DNA from: Fulvimarina endophytica
GTDB taxonomy: Bacteria; Pseudomonadota; Alphaproteobacteria; Rhizobiales; Rhizobiaceae
Direction of reading: 5' to 3'
NCBI RefSeq assembly: GCF_003403015.1
Contig: NZ_QURL01000001.1
Location: 620,001-684,000, forward strand
Length of the DNA stretch: 64,000 bases
How positions within the stretch are numbered: the first letter of the stretch is position 1; each line of letters begins with the position of its first letter. The position numbers and the translations under genes were made by a program. Of this stretch, positions 35,341 to 44,971 are shown piece after piece. The notes under the pieces are model-generated. The model saw only the letters and a list, made by a program, of their open reading frames with translations. It ran no database searches and was not told where the DNA came from.

Positions 35341-36042
35341 TCAGACTTCGAACGGCTCCCCGATCTTGGGGTTCTTCACCTTCGCGCTCTCGCCTTCCAT
35401 GGCTTCGACGAATCGATCCGGGTTCTCGTCGAGGATCGGCAGCGTGCCGTAATGGACCGGGATCACGGTGTCGAAGTTGAAATAACGGCGACATGCGATG
35501 GCCGCGACAGCGCCGCCCATTGTCAGACGGTCGCCGACCGGAACGATCCCGATCTTCGGCTGATGGAGCTCCTCGATCAGCGCCATGTCGCCGAAGATAT
35601 CCGTATCGCCCATGTGATAGACGGTCGGGCCATTATCGAAGTGGAGGACGATACCGTTCGGCTGGCCGAGATAGGTGACCGTGCCGTCCTCCTCCACGTG
35701 CCCGGAGGAGTGGAAGGCCTGGGTCAGCGTGACGGTGAAGTCGTCGAACTTCGCGGTTCCGCCCGTGTTGACCGGCTGGCTGTTCTCGACGCCCTTGTTG
35801 CCGAGCCACTGGGCGAGTTCGAAGGTGGCGACCACCTGGGCGCCAGTGCGCTTGGCGATCTCCACCGTGTCACCGACATGGTCGAAATGCCCGTGAGTCA
35901 GCACGATATGCGTCACGCCTTCGGTCGCCGCCTTCGCGTCCCCCTCGAAATGCGGATTGTCGCTGATGAACGGGTCGAGAAGGATGACGGATTTCTCCGT
36001 CTCGATCTTGAATGCCGAATGGCCGAAATAGGTGATCTTCAT
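35341..36042 (-). CDS. Metal-dependent hydrolase, UPF0173 (metallo-beta-lactamase fold)
   Basis: A 233-residue protein with the MBL metal motif HGHFDH (H50, H52, D54, H55) and later HSSG and GDTD ligand blocks. The start [15 protein letters not shown] is the signature of the UPF0173/YtkL group. The exact substrate is unknown. It has no signal peptide, so it acts in the cytoplasm. It is divergent from ruvX and is followed by a strong hairpin. Confidence 0.9.
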   Translation of the reverse strand: MKITYFGHSAFKIETEKSVILLDPFISDNPHFEGDAKAATEGVTHIVLTHGHFDHVGDTVEIAKRTGAQVVATFELAQWLGNKGVENSQPVNTGGTAKFDDFTVTLTQAFHSSGHVEEDGTVTYLGQPNGIVLHFDNGPTVYHMGDTDIFGDMALIEELHQPKIGIVPVGDRLTMGGAVAAIACRRYFNFDTVIPVHYGTLPILDENPDRFVEAMEGESAKVKNPKIGEPFEV

Positions 36043-36220
36043 CGAATGTTGTCCCTTCCGAAACGCTGAAAGTGCGCCGCATTCCCACCGACTGGCTCGG
36101 GAACCGGGCTTGCAGCGCTAACTGCGGGCGACTAGCGATCGGTCAAGACTTGAGGCCGGCGCGTCGCAAAAACGCGCCGCCGCGTTCCTGCCGACCCGCA
36201 ACCATTCCAGGGGAGCGACC

Positions 36221-36703
36221 ATGCCGATCGTCACACTCGAAGACTGCGATGACATCCTGAATTCCGGACGCCCCCTCGCGGGCCTCGACCTCGGTACGAA
36301 GACGATCGGGATCGCCGTCTCGGATCGCTCCTTCGCCTTCGCCAATCCGAGACCCGTCCTCAAACGCAAGAAATTCACCGAAGACGCGGTCCGGCTGAAG
36401 GCGATGCTCGACGCCGAAGATGTGAGCGCGATCGTCCTCGGCCTGCCCCTCAACATGGACGGGAGCGCGGGTCCGCGGGCGCAGGCGACACGCGCCTTCG
36501 CACGGTCCTACGGCGCGATCGATGAACGCCCGATCGTGCTCTGGGACGAGAGATTGTCGACCGTTGCGGCCGAACGCAATCTTCTGGAAGTCGACATGTC
36601 GCGAAGGAAGCGTGCCGAACGCATCGATTCGGCCGCGGCCGCCGTCATCCTGCAGGGCGCCCTCGACCGGATCGAGGCGATCAGGGCCCGGGCGCAGGAC
36701 TGA
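36221..36703 (+). CDS. ruvX: Holliday junction resolvase-like RuvX/YqgF
   Basis: A 160-residue RNase H-fold nuclease. Catalytic-type residues sit in GLDLGTKTIGIAVSD (D23), GLPLNMDGSAGPRA, and WDERLST (about 108), with AAAVILQ at the C-terminus. The family is implicated in 16S/23S rRNA maturation and, in some species, recombination. The start is an ATG with GGGGA upstream (AGGGGAGCGACC). It is convergent with a DUF6105-like gene. Confidence 0.92.
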   Translation: MPIVTLEDCDDILNSGRPLAGLDLGTKTIGIAVSDRSFAFANPRPVLKRKKFTEDAVRLKAMLDAEDVSAIVLGLPLNMDGSAGPRAQATRAFARSYGAIDERPIVLWDERLSTVAAERNLLEVDMSRRKRAERIDSAAAAVILQGALDRIEAIRARAQD

Positions 36704-36736
36704 GCCGGCCTTCCGCGCCGTAGACCTGTTCTGGCG

Positions 36737-37051
36737 TCAGACGCCGGCCTCTCTGCGCGAGAGGGCGATCGCACGGCGTGCGGCCATCCGCGCCTTGAGA
36801 TAGGCGGAAATCGTCTTGCGGCGCCGGAAGGCGATGATCGCCAGAATGATGAGGCTGTCGACGACCGTCGCCTTGGCGATGAGCCAGGCCACCTCGTCCG
36901 CCGTCAGGCCAAGGACTGCCTCGTAGACCGCAAAGGAACGGTCGAACACGTCTCGAGAGAAGAAGACGAGCCCGAGATCGGCTCTCGCCGCGAAGAACCA
37001 GGACCAGAAGATGCCGAGGGGCAGGACCCAGAACAGAAAGAACTTGCGCAT
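36737..37051 (-). CDS. Small membrane protein, DUF6105-like
   Basis: A 104-residue protein with two hydrophobic segments (about 4-20 and 62-75) around a soluble middle (FFSRDVFDRSFAVYEAVLGL) and a basic C-terminal tail. The layout and the FLFWVLPLGIFWSWFFAA start resemble the rhizobial DUF6105 group; I am only fairly sure of that name. It begins 3 nt after the stop of the 181-aa membrane protein, so the two form a pair. Confidence 0.72.
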   Translation of the reverse strand: MRKFFLFWVLPLGIFWSWFFAARADLGLVFFSRDVFDRSFAVYEAVLGLTADEVAWLIAKATVVDSLIILAIIAFRRRKTISAYLKARMAARRAIALSRREAGV

Positions 37052-37053
37052 CC

Positions 37054-37599
37054 TCAGTAATCTCCCCGTTCGTCAAACTGGCGATGGGCACGGCCCTCGT
37101 GGCGGGCCTGGGCCCGTTCGAGCTCGGCCATCACCTGCGCGAATGCCTCGTCGCTCTCGCTCTCGTCGGCCGTCATGGCGTGGTCGAAGAGAAGCGCACC
37201 GAAGGTCGCGGCGAGCGCGAAGCAGAACGCCGTGCCGGAGCCGAAGAGCGGAGCCACCTCAGATCCGGCAACCGTGGCAGAGAGCCAGAATGCGAACAGC
37301 GCGGCGAGCGCGCCCATCGCCGCTCTCTCGCCCGCAATCGATGCGGACCGGAACTGGGAATTCAGGCGGATGACGGCGCCCATCAGGACGATCGCAAGGG
37401 CGATCAGAAGCACGGCATAGACTTCGGCGGACGAGGCCGAGACACCGAGCGCGTCGCCCTGGCGGACGAGTTCGAGAATGCCGTTCATGCGGTCCTGCAG
37501 GGCACCGAAGAGCTGGGCTTCGGCCAGCAGTCTGAATGCACCGACGATGAGAAATGTCGTCCATGCGCAGAGGCAGACTGTCGAGGCGGTGCGCGGCAT
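37054..37599 (-). CDS. Conserved-looking membrane protein, 181 aa
   Basis: A 181-residue protein with about four hydrophobic segments (10-27, 60-80, 95-115, 120-140) and a charged, Glu/Arg-rich tail ending in HRQFDERGDY. I do not recognise a family. The ATG at 37599 has GGGAG 7 nt upstream, which decides against a longer frame. It is translated in tandem with the DUF6105-like gene and is divergent from pyrB. Confidence 0.68.
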   Translation of the reverse strand: MPRTASTVCLCAWTTFLIVGAFRLLAEAQLFGALQDRMNGILELVRQGDALGVSASSAEVYAVLLIALAIVLMGAVIRLNSQFRSASIAGERAAMGALAALFAFWLSATVAGSEVAPLFGSGTAFCFALAATFGALLFDHAMTADESESDEAFAQVMAELERAQARHEGRAHRQFDERGDY

Positions 37600-37742
37600 G
37601 TCGGATCTCCCGTCGTCGATGGTTAGCGAAGCGTTAACGGGAGTTCTGCGGCTCGGGATGCATGGCACGCAAGCGCTACCTCCTGTTAACCTTAACGGCG
37701 CCGCTTGCCACTTCGGTTCCCCTCGCCTAATGACGCCGTCTC

Positions 37743-38693
37743 ATGAGCATCTTCGAACGCGCTTCCGATCGCCGACATCTGCTCGGCATCAACGGGCTGA
37801 AACCCCATGAGATCGTCGATCTTCTCGACAGGGCGGAAAATGCGGTCGCCGTCAGCCGGCGCCCGGACAAGAAGAACTCGGTTCTGAAGGGCCGAACGCA
37901 GATCAATCTCTTTTTCGAAGCATCCACCCGCACGCAGGCGAGCTTCGAGATCGCCGGCAAGCGGCTCGGCGCCGACGTGATGAACATGTCGGTCGCCAAT
38001 TCGTCCGTGAAGAAAGGCGAGACGCTCATCGACACGGCGATGACGCTGAACGCCATGCAGCCGGACATCCTGATCGTGCGCCACCATTCCGCCGGTGCCG
38101 TCGCTCTTCTGTCCCAGAAGGTCGCCTGCTCGGTGGTGAATGCCGGAGACGGACAGCACGAGCATCCCACCCAGGCCCTTCTCGACGCACTGACCATCCG
38201 CCGGCACAAGGGTCCGGACTTCCATCAGTTGACGGTCGTCATCTGCGGTGACGTCCTGCATTCCCGTGTCGCGCGCTCCAACATCCTGCTTCTCAACGCA
38301 CTCGGCGCGCGCGTACGCGTCGTCGCTCCCTCGACGCTGCTTCCACGCGGGATCGAACAGATGGGCGTCGAAATCGTGCACGACATGCGCGCCGGCCTGA
38401 AAGATGCGGACGTGGTGATGATGCTGCGGCTTCAGCGCGAGCGCATGGAAGGTGCATTCGTGCCTTCGGTGCGCGAATATTTCCGGTATTTCGGGCTCGA
38501 TGCCGAGAAGCTGAGACACGCCAGGCCCGATGCTCTCGTGATGCATCCCGGCCCGATGAACCGGGGCGTCGAAATCGCCTCCGACGTGGCGGACGGCCCG
38601 CAAAGCGTCATCGAGGAACAGGTCGAAATGGGCGTCGCGGTGCGCATGGCCGTCATTGAATCCCTGATCGGCTGGCCGGGAGACAACCGATGA
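37743..38693 (+). CDS. pyrB: Aspartate carbamoyltransferase, catalytic chain
   Basis: A 316-residue enzyme that condenses carbamoyl phosphate with aspartate, the first committed step of pyrimidine synthesis. The carbamoyl-phosphate loop is STRTQASFE (from 61), and the HPTQALLD block (from 141) and [12 protein letters not shown] near the C-terminus complete the signature. No pyrI regulatory subunit is next to it; a pseudo-dihydroorotase overlaps its end by 4 nt instead, the pattern of class A-type ATCase complexes. Confidence 0.96.
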   Translation: MSIFERASDRRHLLGINGLKPHEIVDLLDRAENAVAVSRRPDKKNSVLKGRTQINLFFEASTRTQASFEIAGKRLGADVMNMSVANSSVKKGETLIDTAMTLNAMQPDILIVRHHSAGAVALLSQKVACSVVNAGDGQHEHPTQALLDALTIRRHKGPDFHQLTVVICGDVLHSRVARSNILLLNALGARVRVVAPSTLLPRGIEQMGVEIVHDMRAGLKDADVVMMLRLQRERMEGAFVPSVREYFRYFGLDAEKLRHARPDALVMHPGPMNRGVEIASDVADGPQSVIEEQVEMGVAVRMAVIESLIGWPGDNR

Positions 38694-40030
38694 CCGGCGC
38701 TTCGAGACCCTTCGCCGACGATCCCCGGTCCATGCGTCCGGTCCTGGTCGAGGGCGCCCGCATCGTCGATCCCTCGCGCGGGCTCGACGCGACCGGCAGC
38801 CTCCTTGCCAAAGACGGCCGGATCGTCGCCTGCGGGTCCGAGGTTTCGGGCCAGGGCGCGCCGGAAGGCACGGATCGCATCGACGGATCCGGGCTGACGC
38901 TGATGCCGGGGCTCGTCGATGCGCGTGTCTTCATCGGTGAGCCCGGCGGTGAGCATCTGGAGACGATCCGAACGGCCTCGCTCGCGGCCGCATCCGGCGG
39001 CGTCACCTCGATCGTCACCATGCCGGACACGAATCCGGTGATCGACGATGTGGCGATCGCCGAGTTCGTTATGCGCACCGCGCGCGAGACGGCCGTCGTC
39101 AACGTCTTTCCTTCGGCCGCGATGACCAAGGGTCTCGCGGGCGGCGAGATGACCGAGATCGGTCTTCTGAAGGATGCGGGCGTCTGTGCCTTCACCGACG
39201 GTCGGAACTCGATCGCAGATCCCGCCCTTCTGCGGCGCATCATGACCTATGCGAAGGATTTCGACGCGCTCGTGATGCATTCGACGCAGGATGCTCGGCT
39301 GACCGGACGCGGCGTGATGAACGAGGGGCTTTTCGCCTCGTGGCTGGGTCTTCCGGGTGCACCCGCCGAAGCCGAGATCATTCCGCTGGAGCGCGACCTG
39401 CGCCTCGCCGCCCTGACCGGCGGCCGCTACCATGCAGCCGAGCTTTCGCTTGCCGAATCGGCCGAGGTTCTGCGCACGGCCAAGCGCCGCGGATCGAATG
39501 TCAGCGGCGGGGTCTCGATCAACCATCTCTCCCTCAACGAGAACGATATCGGCGAATATCGCACCTATTTCCGCCTTTCGCCGCCGCTTCGCGGCGAGGA
39601 CGACCGCAGGGGACTGATCGCGGCCATCGCGGACGGGACGATCGACGTCGTCCATTCGGCCCATGATCCGCACGATGCCGACGGAAAGCGCAGGCCCTTC
39701 ACCGAGGCCGACAGCGGCGCGATCGGCCTCGAGACACTGCTTTCGGCGGCCCTGCGCCTCCACCATTCCGGCGATCTGCCGCTGCTGCGCCTGATCGAGA
39801 CCATGACGTCTGCCCCGGCCCGTCTTCTCGGGCTCGACCGCGGCACGCTCAAACCCGACCGTCCGGCCGACTTCATCCTCGTCGATCTCGACGAGCCCTT
39901 CCTCTTCGATGAAACCATGATCCGCTCGAAGTCCAAGAACACGGTCTTCGAAAACGCTCGCTTCCAGGGCCGGGTCATGCAAACCTTCGTCGGCGGACGG
40001 AAGGTTCACGACGCTCGAGCTGGGAGCTGA
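38690..40030 (+). CDS. pyrC: Dihydroorotase-like protein PyrC', predicted inactive partner of PyrB
   Basis: A 446-residue amidohydrolase-fold protein homologous to dihydroorotase. Active enzymes bind zinc with a DxHxH motif; here the position reads [11 protein letters not shown] (D77, R79, F81), so both histidines are gone. The late catalytic block that should read TDHAPH is instead HSAHDPH (about 320), so the catalytic Asp is also displaced. Other landmarks ([32 protein letters not shown] split over 275-300) remain. Known biology: such proteins assemble with ATCase as a structural subunit, and an active PyrC is encoded elsewhere. Its start overlaps the pyrB stop. Confidence 0.88.
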   Translation: MTGASRPFADDPRSMRPVLVEGARIVDPSRGLDATGSLLAKDGRIVACGSEVSGQGAPEGTDRIDGSGLTLMPGLVDARVFIGEPGGEHLETIRTASLAAASGGVTSIVTMPDTNPVIDDVAIAEFVMRTARETAVVNVFPSAAMTKGLAGGEMTEIGLLKDAGVCAFTDGRNSIADPALLRRIMTYAKDFDALVMHSTQDARLTGRGVMNEGLFASWLGLPGAPAEAEIIPLERDLRLAALTGGRYHAAELSLAESAEVLRTAKRRGSNVSGGVSINHLSLNENDIGEYRTYFRLSPPLRGEDDRRGLIAAIADGTIDVVHSAHDPHDADGKRRPFTEADSGAIGLETLLSAALRLHHSGDLPLLRLIETMTSAPARLLGLDRGTLKPDRPADFILVDLDEPFLFDETMIRSKSKNTVFENARFQGRVMQTFVGGRKVHDARAGS

Positions 40031-40039
40031 GACGGCAAG

Positions 40040-40642
40040 ATGGAAGCAACCGCCGACCCGGTTCTCTGGGCCGCAGCCGCGCTCTTCGGCTATCTGTCCG
40101 GATCGATCCCTTACGGGCTTCTGTTCGCCAGGCTCTTCGGCCTCGGCGACATCCGAAAGATCGGTTCGGGCAATATCGGTGCGACCAACGCCCTTCGTAC
40201 CGGCAACAAGACGATGGCCTTCCTGACGCTCCTCTGCGACGTCCTGAAAGCGACCCTCCCCGTTCTCGTCTTCATGCCCTTCGGCATTCTTCCCGCGGCG
40301 ATCGCGGGCCTTTCGGCATTCGTCGGCCATTGCTATCCGGTCTGGCTCCGCTTTCGCGGAGGCAAGGGCGTTGCGACCTATATCGGCGTCCTCTTCGGCC
40401 TGTCCCTGTGGCTCGCCCTCATCTTCGCCGTGGCCTGGCTCGCGACCGCCTTCGCTAGCCGCTATTCGTCACTCGCAGCGCTCGTCGCGACCCTCGCCGT
40501 TCCGATATCAGCCCTCCTTTTGGGCCTGCCGGTCGTCGCCGCGGTCACGGCGGCGATGACGCTCATCGTCTTCTGGCGCCACCGCGCCAACATCCAGCGC
40601 CTGAAAGCCGGGACCGAAGGCCGGATCGGGGCGAAGAAGTGA
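40040..40642 (+). CDS. plsY: Glycerol-3-phosphate acyltransferase PlsY
   Basis: A 200-residue inner-membrane enzyme that acylates glycerol-3-phosphate from acyl phosphate. The signature GSIPYGLLFARLFG, the loop IRKIGSGNIGATNALRTGNK, and FRGGKGVATYIGVLFGL are all present, with five to six membrane segments. It starts 9 nt after the pyrC' stop and its stop overlaps the dprA start, the usual alphaproteobacterial pyrC'-plsY-dprA order. Confidence 0.95.
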   Translation: MEATADPVLWAAAALFGYLSGSIPYGLLFARLFGLGDIRKIGSGNIGATNALRTGNKTMAFLTLLCDVLKATLPVLVFMPFGILPAAIAGLSAFVGHCYPVWLRFRGGKGVATYIGVLFGLSLWLALIFAVAWLATAFASRYSSLAALVATLAVPISALLLGLPVVAAVTAAMTLIVFWRHRANIQRLKAGTEGRIGAKK

Positions 40643-41775
40643 GCTCACCGGTCATGCGCCGGAAGGGCGTGCCCTTCACGCATGAGATGAAGCTCTCCTG
40701 GCTGCGCCTCTGGCGCAGCGAGAATGTCGGCCCGGTCAGCTTCCGCCAGCTGATCAACCGATACGGGACCGCCGAGGCCGCGCTCGATGCCCTGCCGCAC
40801 CTCGCCGAACGGGGCGGACGCCGGATCGAGGTGGCGGAATTGAGCCAGATCGAGGCCGAGATGGCGCGGGCCGAGCGACTGGGCGCCGTCTTTACCTGCA
40901 TGGGCGAGCCCGGCTTCCCAAGCCTTCTCGCCGGCAACACCCAGGCACCGCCGGTGATCGCGACCATGGGCGATCTCTCCGTCCTCGAACGTCCGGCCAT
41001 CGCCATCGTCGGCGCGCGCAACGCCTCGCTGTCCGGCATCAAGCTCACGAAGCGCTTCGCAGCCGAAATCGGTGCGGCCGGCTACGTCGTGGTCTCGGGC
41101 CTTGCACGCGGGATCGACGCCGCCGCGCACGAAGCCTCGATCTCAACAGGGACGGTGGGGGTCTTCGCCGGGGGCCTCGACAAGCCCTATCCCCCGGAGA
41201 ACAAGCCGCTGATGCGCCGGATCGTCGACGAAGGCGGATGCCTTCTCTCGGCCCGACCCTTCGGCTGGGAGCCGAGAGCGAAGGACTTTCCACGGCGCAA
41301 CCGCATCGTCGCGACGCTCGGCCTCGGCCTTCTCGTGGTGGAAGCTGCGCAACGCTCGGGATCGCTCATCTCCGCGCGCATCGCAAACGAGATCGGGCGC
41401 CTCGTCTTCGCCGTTCCAGGCTCCCCTCTCGACCCGCGCGCCGGCGGCAGCAACGGGCTCCTTAAGGACGGGGCGATCCTCGTCACCGAAACGGCCGATC
41501 TTCTCGATGCCATGCGTCCGCTCGACGACCGGATGTCGCAGGCGAGATCCGATGTTCCGATCGAGGAACCGGAGACCGAAATGCCGATGGACGAACCGGC
41601 GGGCGACGAGCGGCACCGCATCCAGGAAGCGCTCGGACCGACGCCGGTCTCGATCGACGATATCGTGGATCACACCGGCGCCTCCCACGGATCGGTGCAG
41701 CTCGTCCTGATCGAACTCGACCTTGCCGGACGTCTCGAACGTCACGGGGACGGAAGCGTCTCTCTTCTCCTCTGA
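40639..41775 (+). CDS. dprA: DNA-processing protein DprA
   Basis: A 378-residue protein that binds incoming single-stranded DNA and loads RecA during transformation. The Rossmann core has AIVGARNASLSG, VVSGLARGIDAAAHEASI, VFAGGLDKPYPPENKPL, and FPRRNRIVATLGLGLLVVEAA. A C-terminal winged-helix (about 318-378, GPTPVSIDDIVDHTG) is also present. The start is a GTG overlapping the plsY TGA (GTGA). Natural competence is not implied by this gene alone. Confidence 0.94.
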   Translation: MSSPVMRRKGVPFTHEMKLSWLRLWRSENVGPVSFRQLINRYGTAEAALDALPHLAERGGRRIEVAELSQIEAEMARAERLGAVFTCMGEPGFPSLLAGNTQAPPVIATMGDLSVLERPAIAIVGARNASLSGIKLTKRFAAEIGAAGYVVVSGLARGIDAAAHEASISTGTVGVFAGGLDKPYPPENKPLMRRIVDEGGCLLSARPFGWEPRAKDFPRRNRIVATLGLGLLVVEAAQRSGSLISARIANEIGRLVFAVPGSPLDPRAGGSNGLLKDGAILVTETADLLDAMRPLDDRMSQARSDVPIEEPETEMPMDEPAGDERHRIQEALGPTPVSIDDIVDHTGASHGSVQLVLIELDLAGRLERHGDGSVSLLL

Positions 41776-41783
41776 CCGTCCCC

Positions 41784-41975
41784 TCAGGACGTCGGGCGAC
41801 CGTCCAAGCTGCCCTTTCGCCGCGCGATTTCGTTCTCGGCTTCGAGGCGCGCCATGTCGAGAAGATATGGCAGCATGGTTCCCTGAGGCAGGCCGGTGAT
41901 GGCCTTCAGCTGCGGGAGCATGTCGCGCACATAGCGAAGGCCCGCGCAGCCATCCTCCTTCTGTCCGTCCATCAT
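41784..41975 (-). CDS. Small conserved-looking protein, 63 aa
   Basis: A short soluble protein, MDGQKEDGCAGLRYVRDMLPQ and following, with two predicted helices (LRYVRDMLPQLKAITG and MLPYLLDMARLEAENEIARR). It resembles a small uncharacterised rhizobial family, which I cannot name. Two adjacent ATGs are possible; the RBS is weak. It is tail-to-tail with dprA, 8 nt apart. Confidence 0.58.
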   Translation of the reverse strand: MMDGQKEDGCAGLRYVRDMLPQLKAITGLPQGTMLPYLLDMARLEAENEIARRKGSLDGRPTS

Positions 41976-42236
41976 AGCGCCCGCGCCTTCCCGCTCCTTC
42001 GTTCGCGTCCTCAATGGTCCGGTTTCCGGATCAGGCGAACAAACTAGACGCGAAACTCATAGCGAAAATCTACCATTGGTTGCAACCGTCCGACCGCCGC
42101 TTTTTGGGGCCGCTCTTGACCGTGAGTGACGCGACGTCCATGTGACGATGCGGCCCGGCACAAGCGTCCCGGCCGGCGAAACGGGCTTCGACAAGCGCGT
42201 TCGAACTGAAATTCTCTAGTGCGGGGCATAAGCTTC

Positions 42237-44966
42237 ATGGATGTTGTCATCGTCGAATCGCCTGCAAAAGCGAAGACGATCAACAAATACCTGGGCAGCG
42301 GGTACAAGGTCCTCGCATCCTATGGTCACGTGCGCGACCTGCCGCCGAAGGACGGGTCCGTGCGCCCGGACGAAGACTTCGAGATGAGCTGGGAGGTCGG
42401 CAAGCCGTCCCAGAAGCGTCTGACGGAGATCGCCCAGGCCGTTCGCGCGGCCGACGGGCTCGTGCTCGCGACCGACCCGGACCGCGAAGGCGAAGCGATC
42501 TCTTGGCACGTGCTGGAAGTGCTGCGCCAGAAGAAGGCGATCGGCAAGAAGCCGGTCAGCCGCGTCGTCTTCAACGCCATCACCAAGAAGGCCGTTCTCG
42601 ACGCGATCGCCAATCCCCGCCAGATCGACGAGCCTCTCGTCGATGCCTATCTGGCAAGGCGCGCGCTCGACTACCTCGTCGGCTTCACGCTGTCCCCTGT
42701 GCTGTGGCGAAAGCTTCCGGGCGCGCGCTCGGCCGGACGCGTCCAGTCGGTGGCCTTGCGTCTCGTCTGCGACCGCGAAGGCGAGATCGAGCGCTTCAAG
42801 CCGCAGGAATACTGGCAGGTGGTCGCACATCTCGCCACCGAGCGCGGCGAGGCCTTCGACGCCCGCCTGACTGCCTTCGAGGGCGATCGGATTCAGCGGC
42901 TCTCCGTCTCCAACGGCGAGCGCGCGGGCACCATCAAGTCCATGCTGGAATCGGCGTCATTCGTCGTCGACAGTGTCGAAGCCAAGCCGACCCGCCGCAA
43001 TCCGGGTCCGCCCTTCACCACGTCCAGCCTCCAGCAGGCGGCCTCCGCCAAGCTCGGATTCTCGGCTTCGCGCACCATGCAGGTCGCACAGAAGCTCTAC
43101 GAGGGTGTCGATATCGGCGGCGAGACCGCCGGCCTCATCACCTATATGCGAACCGACGGCGTGCAGATGGCGCCCGAGGCGATCGAAAATGCGCGCGAGG
43201 CGATCGCGAGCGATTTCGGCAAGCGATACCTGCCCGAAAAGCCGCGGCATTACGCGACCAAGGCGAAGAACGCGCAGGAGGCCCACGAGGCGATCCGCCC
43301 GACCAGCTTTTCCCGCTCCCCGAAGGATGTCGAGAAGTATCTCGATCGCGATCAGCTGAGGCTCTACGAACTCGTCTGGAAGCGCGGCATCGCGAGCCAG
43401 ATGGCTTCGGCCGAGATCGAACGCACGACGGTCGAGATCGTCGCCAAATCCGGCGATCGCACCGCAAATCTGCGGGCGAGCGGACAGGTGGTTAAGTTCG
43501 ACGGCTTCCTCGCGGCCTATGTGGATCACCGCGACGATTCCAAGAACGCCTCCGACAGCGACGACGCGGAGGACGATGCCAATCGCCTGCCCGAGATGAA
43601 CGCGAAGGAGCGTTCGGAGCGCAGGTCGATCGAGGCGAGCCAGCATTTCACCGAGCCGCCGCCGCGCTATTCGGAAGCCTCGCTGATCAAGCGCATGGAA
43701 GAGCTCGGCATCGGCCGACCCTCGACCTATGCCGCGACGCTGCAGACCCTGCAGGATCGCGATTACATCGTGGTCGACAAGCGCAAGCTCCTGCCGGACG
43801 CCAAGGGCCGCCTGGTGACCGCCTTCCTCCAGAACTTCTTCGAACGCTACGTGGAATACGATTTCACGGCGGATCTGGAGAGCAAGCTCGATCGCATCTC
43901 GGCCGGCGAACTCGACTGGAAGGACGTCCTTCGCGAATTCTGGAAGGACTTCTCCTCCCATGTGGACGGCACGAAGGAACTGCGCGTCTCCGACGTCCTC
44001 GACGCCCTCAACGAGGATCTGGCACCGCTGGTCTTCCCCGAGCGCGAGGACGGGACCGAGCCGCGCGCCTGCCCGCGCTGTGGAACGGGCCAGCTCTCCC
44101 TGAAGCTCGGCAAATACGGCGCCTTCGTCGGGTGCTCCAACTATCCCGAATGCGGCTTCACCCGTCAGCTCGGAACCTCGCTCGCAGTCGATGGCGCGGA
44201 AGCCGGTCAGGATGACGGGCCGCGCGAACTCGGCACCGATCCCGAGACGGGCGAGGCCGTGACCCTGCGCACGGGTCGGTTCGGGCCCTACGTCCAGCGG
44301 GGCGAAGGCAAGGAGGCGAGGCGCACTTCGATCCCGAAGGGATGGGAGGTCGGCTCCATCGATCTGGAAAAGGCGTTGAAGCTCCTTTCCCTGCCACGCG
44401 AAGTGGGCAAGCATCCCGAGGACGGCGAGCCGATGATCGTCAATCTCGGGCGCTACGGCCCCTATGTTCAGCACCAGAAGACCTACGCCAATGTCGAGAG
44501 CGTCGAGGACCTGTTCGAGATGGGTCCGAACCGCGCCGTCTCGCTGATCGCGGAAAAGCGCGAAAAGGGCGGACGCGCGCGCGGTGCAGCCGCAGCGCTG
44601 CGCACGCTTGGTGAGCACCCGACATTCGGCGGCGAGATCGAGGTCAAGGACGGCCGGTTCGGCCCCTATGTCACCGTCGCCAAGGTCAACGCGACGCTGC
44701 CCAAGGGCACCGATCCGCAGAGCGTCACGCTCGAGCAGGCCATCGAGCTGATCAACGCCCGGGCGGAGAAGACCGGCAAGAAGCCAGGTGCGGCCAAGAA
44801 GGCGGCACCAAAGAAGAAAGCCGCGGACGACGGCGAGACCAAGTCCGCGCCGAAGAAGAAGGCGCCGGCCAAGAAGGCCGCCCCGAAGAAGACCACCGCA
44901 ACGAAGTCGAAGGCGACGTCCAAGGTCGACGCGAGCGACGAGAGTGTCCCCTGGGACGCAGACTGA
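42237..44966 (+). CDS. topA: DNA topoisomerase I
   Basis: A 909-residue type IA topoisomerase that relaxes negative supercoils. The TOPRIM domain starts DVVIVESPAKAKTINKYLG and includes the DPDREGEAI acid cluster; the active tyrosine is Y303 in LITYMRTDG. A C4 zinc-ribbon (CPRCGTGQLSLK with GCSNYPECGF) follows near residues 610-640, then several TOPRIM_C-Rpt blocks and a Lys/Ala-rich tail (about 850-905). I start at the ATG 42237 rather than a GTG 18 nt upstream because family members begin MxVVIVESPAKAK. rnr begins 5 nt later. Confidence 0.96.
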   Translation: MDVVIVESPAKAKTINKYLGSGYKVLASYGHVRDLPPKDGSVRPDEDFEMSWEVGKPSQKRLTEIAQAVRAADGLVLATDPDREGEAISWHVLEVLRQKKAIGKKPVSRVVFNAITKKAVLDAIANPRQIDEPLVDAYLARRALDYLVGFTLSPVLWRKLPGARSAGRVQSVALRLVCDREGEIERFKPQEYWQVVAHLATERGEAFDARLTAFEGDRIQRLSVSNGERAGTIKSMLESASFVVDSVEAKPTRRNPGPPFTTSSLQQAASAKLGFSASRTMQVAQKLYEGVDIGGETAGLITYMRTDGVQMAPEAIENAREAIASDFGKRYLPEKPRHYATKAKNAQEAHEAIRPTSFSRSPKDVEKYLDRDQLRLYELVWKRGIASQMASAEIERTTVEIVAKSGDRTANLRASGQVVKFDGFLAAYVDHRDDSKNASDSDDAEDDANRLPEMNAKERSERRSIEASQHFTEPPPRYSEASLIKRMEELGIGRPSTYAATLQTLQDRDYIVVDKRKLLPDAKGRLVTAFLQNFFERYVEYDFTADLESKLDRISAGELDWKDVLREFWKDFSSHVDGTKELRVSDVLDALNEDLAPLVFPEREDGTEPRACPRCGTGQLSLKLGKYGAFVGCSNYPECGFTRQLGTSLAVDGAEAGQDDGPRELGTDPETGEAVTLRTGRFGPYVQRGEGKEARRTSIPKGWEVGSIDLEKALKLLSLPREVGKHPEDGEPMIVNLGRYGPYVQHQKTYANVESVEDLFEMGPNRAVSLIAEKREKGGRARGAAAALRTLGEHPTFGGEIEVKDGRFGPYVTVAKVNATLPKGTDPQSVTLEQAIELINARAEKTGKKPGAAKKAAPKKKAADDGETKSAPKKKAPAKKAAPKKTTATKSKATSKVDASDESVPWDAD

Positions 44967-44971
44967 GGACC

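Noticed and set aside
37620..37700. Several TTAAC strings upstream of pyrB as possible CtrA sites
   Set aside because: Spacing does not fit TTAA-N7-TTAA, and pyrB is not an expected CtrA target.
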